A stretch of 64,000 bases of DNA from Sphingomonas sp. QA11 (GCF_028473665.1 NZ_CP098774.1:3748501-3812500), one strand, 5' to 3'. Numbered from the stretch's first letter, positions 14,999-24,799 are shown. Notes: generated by a model not told the origin, from the letters alone. Made by a program: numbers and translations.

Positions 14999-16372
14999 TC
15001 AGCCCATGCCGAGGTGTTGTGGCACGCCGCGGGTAACGCGGATCACGCGCGCAGGCAGCGCCGGCAACAGCGGCACGGCTGGCTGCCGGTGCCAGCTTCG
15101 CTTCAGTTCGCGCGTCGCGAAATAGATGCGGTCGACCAGGCTGGCCTTGCCGCGCGAGCGGACCGGCCCCCTGGCCAGCGGACGCTCAGCGGCGAGATCG
15201 AGATCGAGTCTGTAGGTGCTGTTGAGGATCAGCACGTCGCGATCGGGTTCGACGAGCGGCACAACTTCTTCCCGTCCCACGGCGGCGATCGTCGTCATAT
15301 GGTCGGCCTCGCCCGGCACAGGGGCCAGCACCGGCTCCACCATCGGCTGCAGGACCGGGGCCATCGGCACAGTCGCCGAGCGGGCGACGGACGCAGGCAT
15401 ATCCTCAAGCGTCTCGCGCGGCGGCAGGCCCGCCGCGGTGATGCCGATGCGCATATGGCCGTCAAGCGCGGGATCGACCACTGAACCCCACACCAGTTCC
15501 GCGCCGCCATCCACATTCGCGCGCAGATGGGTGACCGCCTCCTCGATCTCCAACAGGCCGAGATCCGCGCCGCCCGCGATCGTCACCAGTAGGCGCCGTG
15601 CGCCGCGTGGCGCATCTTCTAGCAACGGATTGCGCAACGCCGACTCGGCCGCGCGCATCGCACGCCCCGGGCCATTGCACCGCTCGCCATAGCCGATCAC
15701 CGCCCGCCCGCCGGATATCAGCGTCGAGCGGATATCGGCGAACGTCAGGCGCTTCAGCGCCGGCCCCGCGACCAGCGCCGCGAAATCGGTCGCGCTGTCG
15801 CACACGATCGAATCGGACAGATGGAGCGCGCCGCGGAAACTGGTGTCGGGCCCGGCGACACGCAGCAGATGCTCGTTGCAGACCACGACCAGCGCGTCGA
15901 CGCTGTCCTCGAACTCAGCGACGCCCGCTGCGGCCAGGCGCATGCGGCGCATGCCCTCGAACGCGAAGGGCTTGGTCGCGATGCCGATCGTCAGGATACC
16001 ACGCTCCCGCGCGGCCCGGGCGATGACCGGCGCCGCACCGGTGCCGGTACCGCCGCCAAACCCCGCTGCGACGAAGCAGAGCGAGGTTCCGTCGAGCGCC
16101 GCGAGGATCTCGGGCAATGCCTCCCGCGCGGCCGCGCGGCCGACCTCGGGCCTGGCACCGGCACCAAGCCCGCCGGTAAGATGACGGCCAAGCTGGATCT
16201 GGCTGGCGGCCGGCACCAGGCGCATGGCCTGCATGTCAGTGTTGGCGCAGATAATCTTCATGCGATGACCGGGCGCACGAAACAGCCGGGACACAGCATT
16301 CCCCCCGGCACCGCCCACGCCAAAAAGCGTCACCCCGATCTCATCGCCCGGATTCGGTTGCTGCTGGCTCAT
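14999..16372 (-). CDS. Divergent FtsZ paralogue, T7 loop altered
   Basis: 457 residues. The GTP-binding half is clear: GVGGAGGNAV at 18-27, ANTDMQA, and tubulin signature GGGTGTG at 106-112. In the T7 loop, which completes the GTPase site of the next subunit, the normal N-x-D-F-A-D reads R209-L-T211-F-A-D214. Two of three catalytic residues are therefore lost. The C-terminal third is unlike FtsZ and lacks the acidic/hydrophobic FtsA-ZipA binding tail. No ftsA or ftsQ is nearby; instead it diverges from a MraZ-like gene. It probably binds GTP but hydrolyses it poorly; its role is unknown. Confidence 0.88.
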   Translation of the reverse strand: MSQQQPNPGDEIGVTLFGVGGAGGNAVSRLFRAPGHRMKIICANTDMQAMRLVPAASQIQLGRHLTGGLGAGARPEVGRAAAREALPEILAALDGTSLCFVAAGFGGGTGTGAAPVIARAARERGILTIGIATKPFAFEGMRRMRLAAAGVAEFEDSVDALVVVCNEHLLRVAGPDTSFRGALHLSDSIVCDSATDFAALVAGPALKRLTFADIRSTLISGGRAVIGYGERCNGPGRAMRAAESALRNPLLEDAPRGARRLLVTIAGGADLGLLEIEEAVTHLRANVDGGAELVWGSVVDPALDGHMRIGITAAGLPPRETLEDMPASVARSATVPMAPVLQPMVEPVLAPVPGEADHMTTIAAVGREEVVPLVEPDRDVLILNSTYRLDLDLAAERPLARGPVRSRGKASLVDRIYFATRELKRSWHRQPAVPLLPALPARVIRVTRGVPQHLGMG

Positions 16373-16691
16373 ATCAGCCTCCTCGACCGGCGGGACTCGC
16401 CATCGCCGGTACCGGATCGCTAATCAGAGAAGACATGGTTAAACAGGTCGTAGAATCACAGTAATCATTAAATACTCATGCCGATCGACCTAAGTAATTA
16501 TCCGGTACGTGCTCCGCGTCGAATCAAATCGCCACCCGGAGCGATCCTTCACTGGCGATCGCCACGAGAATCGGGTCCGATTACGCAGAATCGCAGCTAC
16601 GCGATTCCACGATATAGTAGTTTTACGCGCTACGCCGGACCGGTGATGATTCGTTAACCATGTTGCTCAACGACAAGGGGTAGCGGGCAAC
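16373..16691. other. 319-bp divergent spacer between ftsZ-like and mraZ-like genes
   Basis: This stretch is clearly richer in A+T than its surroundings, especially 16430-16510 and 16600-16660, as expected for two back-to-back promoters. MraZ proteins bind direct repeats near their own promoter, but no convincing repeat set was found by eye. No coding frame is supported. Confidence 0.5.
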
Positions 16692-17327
16692 ATGGACGAG
16701 CTCTTCATCGGCAGCGCGATCTGCGAAATGACCAGCGGGGGCGAGATCCTTTTGCCGCGCAGCTTCCACGAGACCGCGCGGCAGAGGGCGATGGGGGGCC
16801 AGCTCTTCGTCGGCCTGCACGAGGAATCGCGATGTCTGGTCGTCTATGACAAGGCCTTCGCCGCCCAGCAGCAATGGGATTTCGATACCCGCCGCGCGGC
16901 ATTCATCGGGTCGAACCTCGACGCCCATTATACCCGGCTTCGCCGGACCTTCGGGTTCGTCGAGGAAATCATGCTCGCGCCTGACGGCATGATGACACTC
17001 GGACCGCTGATGCGCGAACGCGGCAATATCGGCGATTCGGTACTCCTGGTGGCGACCGGACAGCGGTTCGAAATCTGGGACCTGGAATTCGCCCTCTCCC
17101 GCGGCCCGTCCGAGTTGATGAAGCTCGCCTCCCTCCACCTCAAAATCCATATCGCCAACGAGGAACGCCATGTCCCTGCCTTGTCGCCTGTCGAGTCACG
17201 CCACCGCACCGCAAGTACTGCGCAACCAGGGCTTCGCGTTCAGCAGATGCCGGCGGTGCGGCCGCGACATGATCCGATCCTTGGGGTCGTCGGAGACGAA
17301 ATGGCGAACCGTGCCTGCGGGATTTAG
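16692..17327 (+). CDS. MraZ-like transcription factor (divergent)
   Basis: 211 residues. Two AbrB/SpoVT-like halves are visible. The first has EILLPRSFHETA and then a cluster around CLVVYDKAF; the second has IMLAPDGMMTLGPLMRERGNIGDSVLLVATGQRFEIWDLE, matching the D-x-x-GR-x-x-LP...G...EIW pattern of MraZ. The GR of each DNA-contact motif is degenerate. The part after about residue 155 overlaps the next reading frame and is unlike MraZ, so a real domain of about 150 residues plus a read-on tail is likely. MraZ normally heads the division/wall cluster; here it faces an FtsZ paralogue. Confidence 0.72.
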   Translation: MDELFIGSAICEMTSGGEILLPRSFHETARQRAMGGQLFVGLHEESRCLVVYDKAFAAQQQWDFDTRRAAFIGSNLDAHYTRLRRTFGFVEEIMLAPDGMMTLGPLMRERGNIGDSVLLVATGQRFEIWDLEFALSRGPSELMKLASLHLKIHIANEERHVPALSPVESRHRTASTAQPGLRVQQMPAVRPRHDPILGVVGDEMANRACGI

Positions 17328-17526
17328 GGTCGACTGGAAAAACGCCGGCATGAATCGGGCGCTGGATGACAGCCGTCGCGCTTCACCGCTGAGAAGAGGC
17401 ATGAATTCATCTCTTATAGCTGATTTCCTGCGCGTCACGACGGCCGCATTATATTGGAAGATCCGCGACTATGCCTCCGATCTACCCTCTCGCCATGAGG
17501 TGATACTTCGTATTTCGGGATCGTAG
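17170..17526 (+). CDS. Small CxxC protein of unknown function
   Basis: 118 residues from ATG 17170, preceded by GAGGAA, overlapping the 3' end of the MraZ-like frame by 158 bases. A single CRRCGRDMIRS followed by WRTVPAGFRVDWK resembles short zinc-ribbon-like proteins seen in sphingomonads. Only one CxxC is visible, so metal binding would need a partner. The second half is not recognised. It is probably the true continuation of coding in this overlap. Confidence 0.5.
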   Translation: MSLPCRLSSHATAPQVLRNQGFAFSRCRRCGRDMIRSLGSSETKWRTVPAGFRVDWKNAGMNRALDDSRRASPLRRGMNSSLIADFLRVTTAALYWKIRDYASDLPSRHEVILRISGS

Positions 17527-17877
17527 AAGAACTCCTCTGAACGCCCTTTGTCCCAGTTCACCGAATGATCGGTAAATACGTTACTAACTATAATGCGTCG
17601 CAGCAAATCTTCATTTTGGTTGTATTTCCGAATCAGCGAACAGAAACTGCCCCGTGTGGCATTTTGTTTCAGGTCTGTTATGGATGTTCATTGACATGTT
17701 CGCGCGGAAAAAGGGTGCAGGCAGGTTGGACGGGAACCCCCGCACACACTCAGCGAGCCCGGCGTGGCGCTTCACGCCAGGCCGTCCCGCAGGCGCGATA
17801 TTGCCGTACACCCTGGGCACGGCCCACCAGGTGAGCGGCCAATCTCATGGACCTCAGGCGCTGGAGGAGTTCGAGCG
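17527..17877. other. 351-bp intergenic region before the FixJ-like gene
   Basis: The region is A+T-rich from 17560 to 17700, then GC-rich. It ends with the ribosome site CTGGAGGAG before ATG 17878. It presumably carries the promoter of the response regulator. No RNA gene, repeat or supported short frame was seen. Confidence 0.45.
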
Positions 17878-18498
17878 ATGACCCGAAGCATCTATCTTGT
17901 CGACGACGACGATGCTGTCCGTGCGTCCCTGCACAGCCTGTTGTCGCTGCAGTCGGACCTGCTGGTCCGGAGCTTCCGCAGTGGCGACATGTTCCTGACC
18001 AACGCATCCGATCTCGATCCCGGCGTGCTCCTGCTCGATTTTCACATGCCCGGATCGAACGGGATCGACGTGCTCAACGCGCTGCAGGACGCGGAGCCGA
18101 AGAAATACGCATCTGTGATCCTGACCGGCGAGGGCAATGTCGGGCTGGCAGTCCAGGCGATGAAGGCGGGCGCACTCGACTTCATCGAAAAACCCTATGA
18201 GGCGGAGACGCTGCTGCGCACCGTTGACGCTGCCTTTTCTCGCCTGGCCCAGGACAGCGCGGCCGCCAGCCATGCGGAACAGGCAAGGGCCAAAATCGAC
18301 GGCCTCTCGCCGCGCGAGCGCGACGTGCTGATGGGCCTGATCGAGGGCCGGGCCAACAAGGTGATCGCCTATGAACTCGATATCAGCCCGCGCACCGTGG
18401 AAATCTACCGGGCCAACCTGATGACCAAGCTTGGCGTCAGGAGCCTGCCCGAGGCTTTGCGCATCGCCTTTGCGGCCGGGCTGATCCCGCAACCCTGA
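17878..18498 (+). CDS. FixJ/NarL-type response regulator
   Basis: 206 residues; ATG 17878 follows GGAGGAG. The receiver domain (1-120) has the acidic DDDD cluster, the phosphoacceptor Asp in LLLDFHMPG, Thr in ILTGEG and Lys in IEKPYE. A LuxR-type helix-turn-helix follows (LSPRERDVLMGLIEGRANKVIAYELDISPRTVEIYRANLMTKLGVRS). It is a phosphorylation-controlled transcription factor. No sensor kinase is adjacent; the nearest, at 19671-20984, belongs with the NtrC-type regulator. Confidence 0.92.
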   Translation: MTRSIYLVDDDDAVRASLHSLLSLQSDLLVRSFRSGDMFLTNASDLDPGVLLLDFHMPGSNGIDVLNALQDAEPKKYASVILTGEGNVGLAVQAMKAGALDFIEKPYEAETLLRTVDAAFSRLAQDSAAASHAEQARAKIDGLSPRERDVLMGLIEGRANKVIAYELDISPRTVEIYRANLMTKLGVRSLPEALRIAFAAGLIPQP

Positions 18499-18506
18499 CT
18501 GACCCG

Positions 18507-18857
18507 TCAGGCACGCGCCAGACGCCACCGCGCCAGCGTTTCGGCCACGCCCGTCAGCGCCTGCCCGTGACGGACGATGCTGATCGGGTCCCCGGCATCG
18601 CCCTCTTCGGTATCGTCGGCCAGCGCGATGACGCCGCGCCAATGCCTGCTGGCAGCCACGGCCTGAAGCCGGCCGCCCAACGTCGCCTTGTCGACCACCA
18701 GGATCCGAGGCGCCGGCGCGACGCGGCGGATATAGGGATCTTCCGGATCGGCCTCGAGCGTGACGAGGCTCTCGCCCTGCATCGACAGGCGCGCGGTCAG
18801 CGCACTGCGCAGGCCGCCATCACGCACGATCAGGACAAGCAATTCCTTTGACGTCAC
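18507..18857 (-). CDS. Receiver-like protein of unknown function, phosphoacceptor apparently lost
   Basis: 116 residues if read from GTG 18857; longer N-terminal versions have no receiver-like sequence. Alternating hydrophobic strands (ELLVLIVRDGG, PRILVVDKATL, GVIALADDTE) suggest a CheY-like fold. The usual acidic pocket and phosphoacceptor Asp-x-x-MP are missing; VVDKATL stands where D-x-x-MPG would be. It ends tail-to-tail with the FixJ-like gene and lies near a true receiver gene. A pseudo-receiver role is a guess. Confidence 0.5.
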   Translation of the reverse strand: MTSKELLVLIVRDGGLRSALTARLSMQGESLVTLEADPEDPYIRRVAPAPRILVVDKATLGGRLQAVAASRHWRGVIALADDTEEGDAGDPISIVRHGQALTGVAETLARWRLARA

Positions 18858-19214
18858 GACAAAGCCGATCTCGATAGGTGCAATCCCCCGCCGCAAGGGT
18901 AATCGCGCCCGGTGGGGTCTTCTGCTTGGGGAAACCACGTAACCAACGGCGGCGGCGCCTCGACGCGGCATCGACAGATGACGCAGGATGGTTACCCGCG
19001 GGTTGCCGGGGGCTTATGTAGATTCCCGCATGTTCATGTCCGCCTTGTCTGTGGTCCGTATCCCGGACTAGTCTTGGCGCGGGCGCTGGCCTGACCATGG
19101 CTGCGTCCGGCGGGAGTTGACGATGACCCGACTGCGCCTTTCGTGGTTTCGCCACGGCCCCGGCAAAAAACCGGCCGCCCCGTGCGACCGGCCCGTTGCC
19201 CGAAGGGCAGTCCG
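18858..19214. other. 357-bp intergenic region
   Basis: It separates the receiver-like gene (leftward) from the single-domain receiver gene (rightward), so it should hold both promoters. Frames open through parts of it lack ribosome sites and family resemblance. Nothing else was recognised. Confidence 0.4.
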
Positions 19215-19643
19215 ATGAGCGCAACGTCGCCGGGCAGCGTCCTGATCATCGACGATTCACTGACGGTGCGCGCGATCATCGAGGAGATGCTGTCCGGTGA
19301 CAGGGACTTGCGGGTTGTCGGGTCGGCCGGTGATATCGAGACTGCCCGCATGCTGATCCGGCAGCATCAACCGAGCGTCATCACGCTAGACCTCGCGATG
19401 CCGGGGATCGGCGGCATGACCTTTCTGGACGAACTCGCGGCGAGCCCGCATGCGCCGGTACTGGTCGTTTCCTCGCACACGAGGGATGGCAGCGACACCG
19501 CGCATGAAGCGGTCGCGCGCGGCGCCGTCGCCTGTTTCGACAAAGCGCATCTCGTCAGCCACGCCAAGGACTTCCGGCGAGCACTCAAGAAATCGGCCAG
19601 ATCGAAACCGCGTCAGCCTGGCCTGGTTGCCATCTGCAACTGA
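19215..19643 (+). CDS. CheB/CheY-type single-domain response regulator
   Basis: 142 residues from ATG 19215. IIDDSLTVRAIIEEML, LDLAMPGIGGMTFL (phosphoacceptor Asp), VVSSHT and the Lys of CFDKAH make a complete receiver domain resembling the N terminus of CheB, but no methylesterase or output domain follows. It would act by protein contact. No chemotaxis genes are in the window. Confidence 0.85.
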   Translation: MSATSPGSVLIIDDSLTVRAIIEEMLSGDRDLRVVGSAGDIETARMLIRQHQPSVITLDLAMPGIGGMTFLDELAASPHAPVLVVSSHTRDGSDTAHEAVARGAVACFDKAHLVSHAKDFRRALKKSARSKPRQPGLVAICN

Positions 19644-19670
19644 GCGCCAGGACCGTCCGGTGAGATCAGG

Positions 19671-20973
19671 TCACAGGATGATGCGGAACAGCGCCCCGCC
19701 AATGCGACCATCGGCAATGTCGATCGAGCCGCCATGCGCCACCACGACCTGCCGCGCGAGATTCAACCCCACCCCGGTGCCTTCGGCGCGTGTAGTGAAG
19801 AAAGGCAGGAAGATATCGCGGCGCAGATTCTGCGGCACGCCCGTTCCACTGTCCTCGATCTCGATCCAGATGCGCCCCGAAACGGCGGACAGCGACAGCC
19901 GCACCCAGTGCGCGCCGCTGCCGCGATGCCCCGCCTGCGCCCCGTTGCGCAGCAGATTGATCAACACCTGCGCCAGCAAATCGGGATCGGCATCGAGGAC
20001 GATGTCTGGCTTGACCTCAACGATCAACCGCACATCGTTCCATTCAGCCGCGAACAGCCTGGCAAGCTCGGCGACGAAAGGTTCGGCCTCGAACGGACGA
20101 CGGCGCAGGGCCGGTGCATGCGATACCGCGCGATAGCTGTCGATGAACCGCCGCAACCCTTCGGCCCGGCGCGCAAGTGTCGTCACCGCGACGCGCGCAT
20201 CCGGCACGTCGGGCGGCTCCGCATCGAGTAGCGCGGCGGCGGTGCCGGCCAGCGAGGTCACCGGGGTGAGCGAATTCAAGATCTCGTGGGTCAGCACGCG
20301 AACGAGATCGGTCTGCGCCGCCATCTCGACCGTATCGAGCGTGCCCTGAACCGGCTCCACCGTCACCACGCGGATACGCAGGCCGAGCCGCTCGAGCGAC
20401 GCCGTTCGCACGATCGCACGCTGCGGTCCGCCAGGCATGCGCAGGATCAGCAATTCCTGCCGCGCCTCCCCGTCCTCGGCGAGTCGCGACGCGAAGGTCG
20501 CGCCATAGACCGCGTAATCCTCCGGCCGAACACCCTGGTGTCGTCCGAACAGCCTCCGCGCGGCCTTGTTGGCCGGCGTCGCGCCATGCGCTTCATCAAC
20601 CGTCAGCAGCGCGACCGGCATGTCGTCAACCAGCGCCTCGAGATAGCGCATCTCCCGCGCCGACCGGTCCCGCTCGTCCTGCAGCCCGCGCATCGCGGCA
20701 TCGAGCGCCCTGCCCAGTTCGCCGAAGCCGGCGCCGCCGCGCCCGTCGAAACGGGCGGCGAAATCCTTGCTGCTCAGCGCCTCGACGAAGCGCGCGACGG
20801 TGCGGTTGGTGCGGTCGACATGATGCCACAGGCCCCTTGCGGCAAAAAGCACGATCAGCCCGGCGACGATCCGCGTGGCACCCAGCCCTTCCACCTCGCA
20901 GGACCAGATGAACCCGGCGAGCGCCACGAGCAACGCCCCGATCCAGAGCCCGAGGACAAGCGTGAACCGCCGG

Positions 20974-20984
<11 letters not shown>
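19671..20984 (-). CDS. Membrane sensor histidine kinase (NtrY-like)
   Basis: 437 residues. Two N-terminal membrane helices (about 7-28 and 35-52) are separated by a very short loop, then a HAMP-like linker and PAS-like region (YLEALVDDMPVALLTVDE). The H box is LTHEILNSLTPVTSL and the ATPase domain has N (LINLLRNGAQA) and G (IEDSGTGVP, GTGVGLNLARQVV) boxes. With almost no periplasmic part it likely senses a membrane or cytoplasmic signal. Its gene overlaps the upstream NtrC-type regulator gene by 11 bases, so they form a pair. Confidence 0.92.
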
Positions 20985-22371
<1,387 letters not shown>

Positions 22372-22473
22372 TGACCGCTCCCGTACAATCCGCGTGCGAA
22401 ATCGGACAGTCAAATTCCGTGCCAGGATTGTCCCCCGGAGACGAAAGCCCGCAAATCCGCCGATTTCCGTATC

Positions 22474-22489
22474 TGGCACGCCTCATGCT
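22474..22489 (+). promoter_or_regulatory. Sigma54 promoter of the 42-residue peptide gene
   Basis: TGGCACGCCTCATGCT carries the -24 TGGCAC and -12 TGC elements at correct spacing. It lies 43 bases before the ATG of the small gene and 100 bases from the divergent NtrC-type regulator gene. Half-site-like words (CGGACAG at about 22403, TTGTCCCCCGG at about 22428) upstream may bind that regulator. Confidence 0.8.
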
Positions 22490-22531
22490 GAACGGAGGAT
22501 TGCCAACCGGCACTACTCAAGGAGATCGACG

Positions 22532-22660
22532 ATGAAACTGACCCTGAAGCCGCAAATCCTGAGCGCAATCGCTGCAATGGCAATCACCGCCTGCCTGACC
22601 TTCGCGTCGTCCGCGCCGGTCGTCACGGTCGCCTCGCTCGTCGCCGGCCAGATTGCGTGA
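22532..22660 (+). CDS. 42-residue hydrophobic, probably exported peptide
   Basis: ATG 22532 has an excellent ribosome site (AAGGAGATCGACG) and its own sigma54 promoter. The peptide starts MKLTLKPQ, then a hydrophobic stretch rich in Ala and Ile (ILSAIAAMAITACLTFA), SSAP and a second hydrophobic end. It could be a signal peptide with a very short mature part, a small membrane protein, or a signalling peptide handled by the ABC system downstream. No family was recognised. Its placement between the regulator and the ABC operon shows it belongs to the same regulon. Confidence 0.7.
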   Translation: MKLTLKPQILSAIAAMAITACLTFASSAPVVTVASLVAGQIA

Positions 22661-22671
22661 CCGGGATTCGC

Positions 22672-22706
22672 GTCCGGTTCCGGACGTCACTGTCCGGAAC
22701 CGGACA
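22672..22706. promoter_or_regulatory. Twin palindromic upstream activator sites
   Basis: GTCCGGTTCCGGAC (22672-22685) and TGTCCGGAACCGGACA (22691-22706) are perfect palindromes 19 bases apart centre to centre, about two helical turns. They lie some 75-100 bases upstream of the expected start of the sigma54 promoter at 22749, the normal place for NtrC-family enhancer binding. The neighbouring response regulator is the obvious candidate. Confidence 0.8.
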
Positions 22707-22748
22707 CTGGATCAAGGACTGACCCGTGACTTTTCCTGAGACCAGGGC

Positions 22749-22764
22749 TGGCACGCCGCTTGCT
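22749..22764 (+). promoter_or_regulatory. Sigma54 promoter of the ABC export operon
   Basis: TGGCACGCCGCTTGCT is a full consensus -24/-12 element. Transcription would start near 22776, just before the ribosome site GGGGAG and ATG 22792; this decides against any start upstream of 22776 for the adaptor gene. Confidence 0.88.
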
Positions 22765-22791
22765 GAGCATGACCCCAACAGGGGAGTGAAG

Positions 22792-24114
22792 ATGAGTGTC
22801 GTACATATGAAGGGGGACCAGCCGGGCGACCGTCCGGTGACGGGCAGCGGGATGGATCGGGTCGTCGAGACGCGCAAGTTGTCCAGGCGGACCAGGATCA
22901 TGATCGGTGCCGGGACGCTGCTGGTCGCCGCCGTACTTTTCTGGTTTCTCGCCCCGCGCGCCGGCTCGCAGACCGTCGCGGCCGACCGGCTGACGATCTC
23001 GCCTGTCCGGACCGGGAAGTTCGAGGATTTCATTCCGCTCCGCGCCCGCGTCACCCCGCTCCTCACCGTCTATCTCGATTCGATCGAGGGCGGCCGGGTC
23101 GAGAAGGTGATCGCCGAGGACGGCGCCAGCCTCGCCAAGGGCGAACTGATCGTCGAGCTGTCCAATGCCGAGCTCCAACTCTCCACGCTCGCCCGCCAGA
23201 CCGAGGTCGAGCAGCAGATCAACAACATGCGCAGCCAGGAACTTGCGCTGGCCCAGACCCGCCTCGCCAATGAGCGCTCGATGATCGATGCCGATCTCGC
23301 CGCGACCAAGGCGCGCCGCCAATATGAGCGCGAGCAGCCGCTTGCCGCGCGCGGCTTCGTCTCGGGCAAGCAGTTCAACGATACCCAGGATGACTATCTC
23401 TCCACGCAGAGGCGCATGGACGCCGTCCGCCGCAGCCAGGCGACCGACGAGAAGCTCCAGGGCAGCCAACTCGCCCAGCAGCGCGCCTCCGCCGCGTCGA
23501 TGCAGTCGAGCTTGAGCCTCGCCCGTGCCAATCTCGACGCGCTCAACCTGCGCGCGCCGGTCGCCGGCCAGCTTTCCGGCTTCTCGATCCAGGTCGGCCA
23601 GTCGCTCAAGCCCGGTGAGCGGATCGGCCAGATCGACAGCCCGGGCCGCAACAAGCTGATGGCCGGCGTCGACGAATTCTATCTCGGCCGAGTCCAGCTC
23701 GGCCAGAAAGCCAGCGTCGACTGGAACGGCAAGAGCTTCGCCGCCAGGGTGACCAAGATCTACCCGCAGGTCCAGAACGGCCAGTTCCAGGTCGACCTGC
23801 AGTTCCTCGGTACCGAGCCGGCCAACATCCAGCGCGGCCAGACGCTTCAGGCCAAGCTGACGCTGGGCGATCCCGCCCCGGCCCGGCTGATCCCGGCCGG
23901 CGCCTTCTACAACGAGACCGGCGGCAACTGGGTATTCGTGGTGTCGCCCGACGGCGGCAGCGCGATGAAGCGCCCGGTCCGGCTCGGCCGCCGCAACCCC
24001 GATTCGATCGAGGTGCTCGAAGGACTCGATCCCGGCGAGCGCGTCATCACCTCCCCCTATACCGGTTTCGCCGACAAGGACCGGCTCGACCTGACGGCCA
24101 AAGGAAAGGACTGA
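22792..24114 (+). CDS. MacA/HlyD-type periplasmic adaptor of the ABC exporter
   Basis: 440 residues from ATG 22792. One membrane anchor at about 37-54 is followed by a split lipoyl domain, a long coiled-coil hairpin (about 135-255, rich in Gln, Arg and Ala) and beta-barrel domains ending LDPGERVITSPY. Such adaptors couple inner-membrane ABC permeases to an outer-membrane channel or stimulate the ATPase. First gene of a three-gene operon, five bases ahead of the ATPase gene. Confidence 0.9.
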   Translation: MSVVHMKGDQPGDRPVTGSGMDRVVETRKLSRRTRIMIGAGTLLVAAVLFWFLAPRAGSQTVAADRLTISPVRTGKFEDFIPLRARVTPLLTVYLDSIEGGRVEKVIAEDGASLAKGELIVELSNAELQLSTLARQTEVEQQINNMRSQELALAQTRLANERSMIDADLAATKARRQYEREQPLAARGFVSGKQFNDTQDDYLSTQRRMDAVRRSQATDEKLQGSQLAQQRASAASMQSSLSLARANLDALNLRAPVAGQLSGFSIQVGQSLKPGERIGQIDSPGRNKLMAGVDEFYLGRVQLGQKASVDWNGKSFAARVTKIYPQVQNGQFQVDLQFLGTEPANIQRGQTLQAKLTLGDPAPARLIPAGAFYNETGGNWVFVVSPDGGSAMKRPVRLGRRNPDSIEVLEGLDPGERVITSPYTGFADKDRLDLTAKGKD

Positions 24115-24118
24115 CCTT

Positions 24119-24799
24119 ATGCTTGAGATGCGCGCGCTTTCACGGGCCTATCGCTCCGATACGATCGAGACGACCGCGCTCGACGCGATCGACCTTGAAA
24201 TCGCCGACGGCGAGTTCGTCGCGGTGATGGGTCCGTCGGGCTGCGGCAAATCGACCCTGCTCAACCTGATGGGCATGCTCGATTCGCCAACGAGCGGGTC
24301 CTATGTGTTCAACGGCCAGGAAGTTGCCGGCCTTGGCGAGGGCAGGCTGGCCGAGGTCCGCAAGGCGAATATCGGCTTCATCTTCCAGAGCTTCAACCTG
24401 GTCGACGAGCTGTCGGTGCGCGAGAATATCGAGCTGGCGCTGCTCTATCACGACGTGTCCGCCGCGGAGCGCAAGCGCCGCACCGATGTGGTGATGGACC
24501 GTGTCGGCATCGCCCACCGCGCCCGCCACCGGCCGAGCCAGCTTTCGGGCGGCCAGCAGCAGCGAGTCGCCGTCGCCCGCGCGCTGGTCGCCGAACCCAA
24601 GCTGATCCTCGCCGACGAGCCGACCGGCAACCTCGACACCAATCACGGCGACGAGGTGATGCGCATGCTCCAGCAACTGAACGCCGAGGGTTCTACCATC
24701 GTGATGGTCACGCATTCCCCCGCGCATGCCGATTATGCCAGCCGGGTCGTCAACATGCTCGATGGTCGGATTCTGCAGCAGCACCGCCGCGCCGCCTGA
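24119..24799 (+). CDS. MacB/LolD-type ABC transporter ATPase
   Basis: 226 residues. Walker A GPSGCGKST, Q loop FIFQSFNLV, signature LSGGQQQR, Walker B LILADEPT and the H loop THS are all intact. This subfamily powers mechanotransmission-type FtsX permeases (MacB, LolCDE). The permease gene follows 25 bases downstream and the adaptor precedes it, so all three form one exporter. Confidence 0.93.
   Translation: MLEMRALSRAYRSDTIETTALDAIDLEIADGEFVAVMGPSGCGKSTLLNLMGMLDSPTSGSYVFNGQEVAGLGEGRLAEVRKANIGFIFQSFNLVDELSVRENIELALLYHDVSAAERKRRTDVVMDRVGIAHRARHRPSQLSGGQQQRVAVARALVAEPKLILADEPTGNLDTNHGDEVMRMLQQLNAEGSTIVMVTHSPAHADYASRVVNMLDGRILQQHRRAA

Noticed and set aside
22726..22791. Earlier start for the MacA-like adaptor at 22726.
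   Set aside because: It lies upstream of the sigma54 promoter; ATG 22792 has the ribosome site and follows the expected transcription start.
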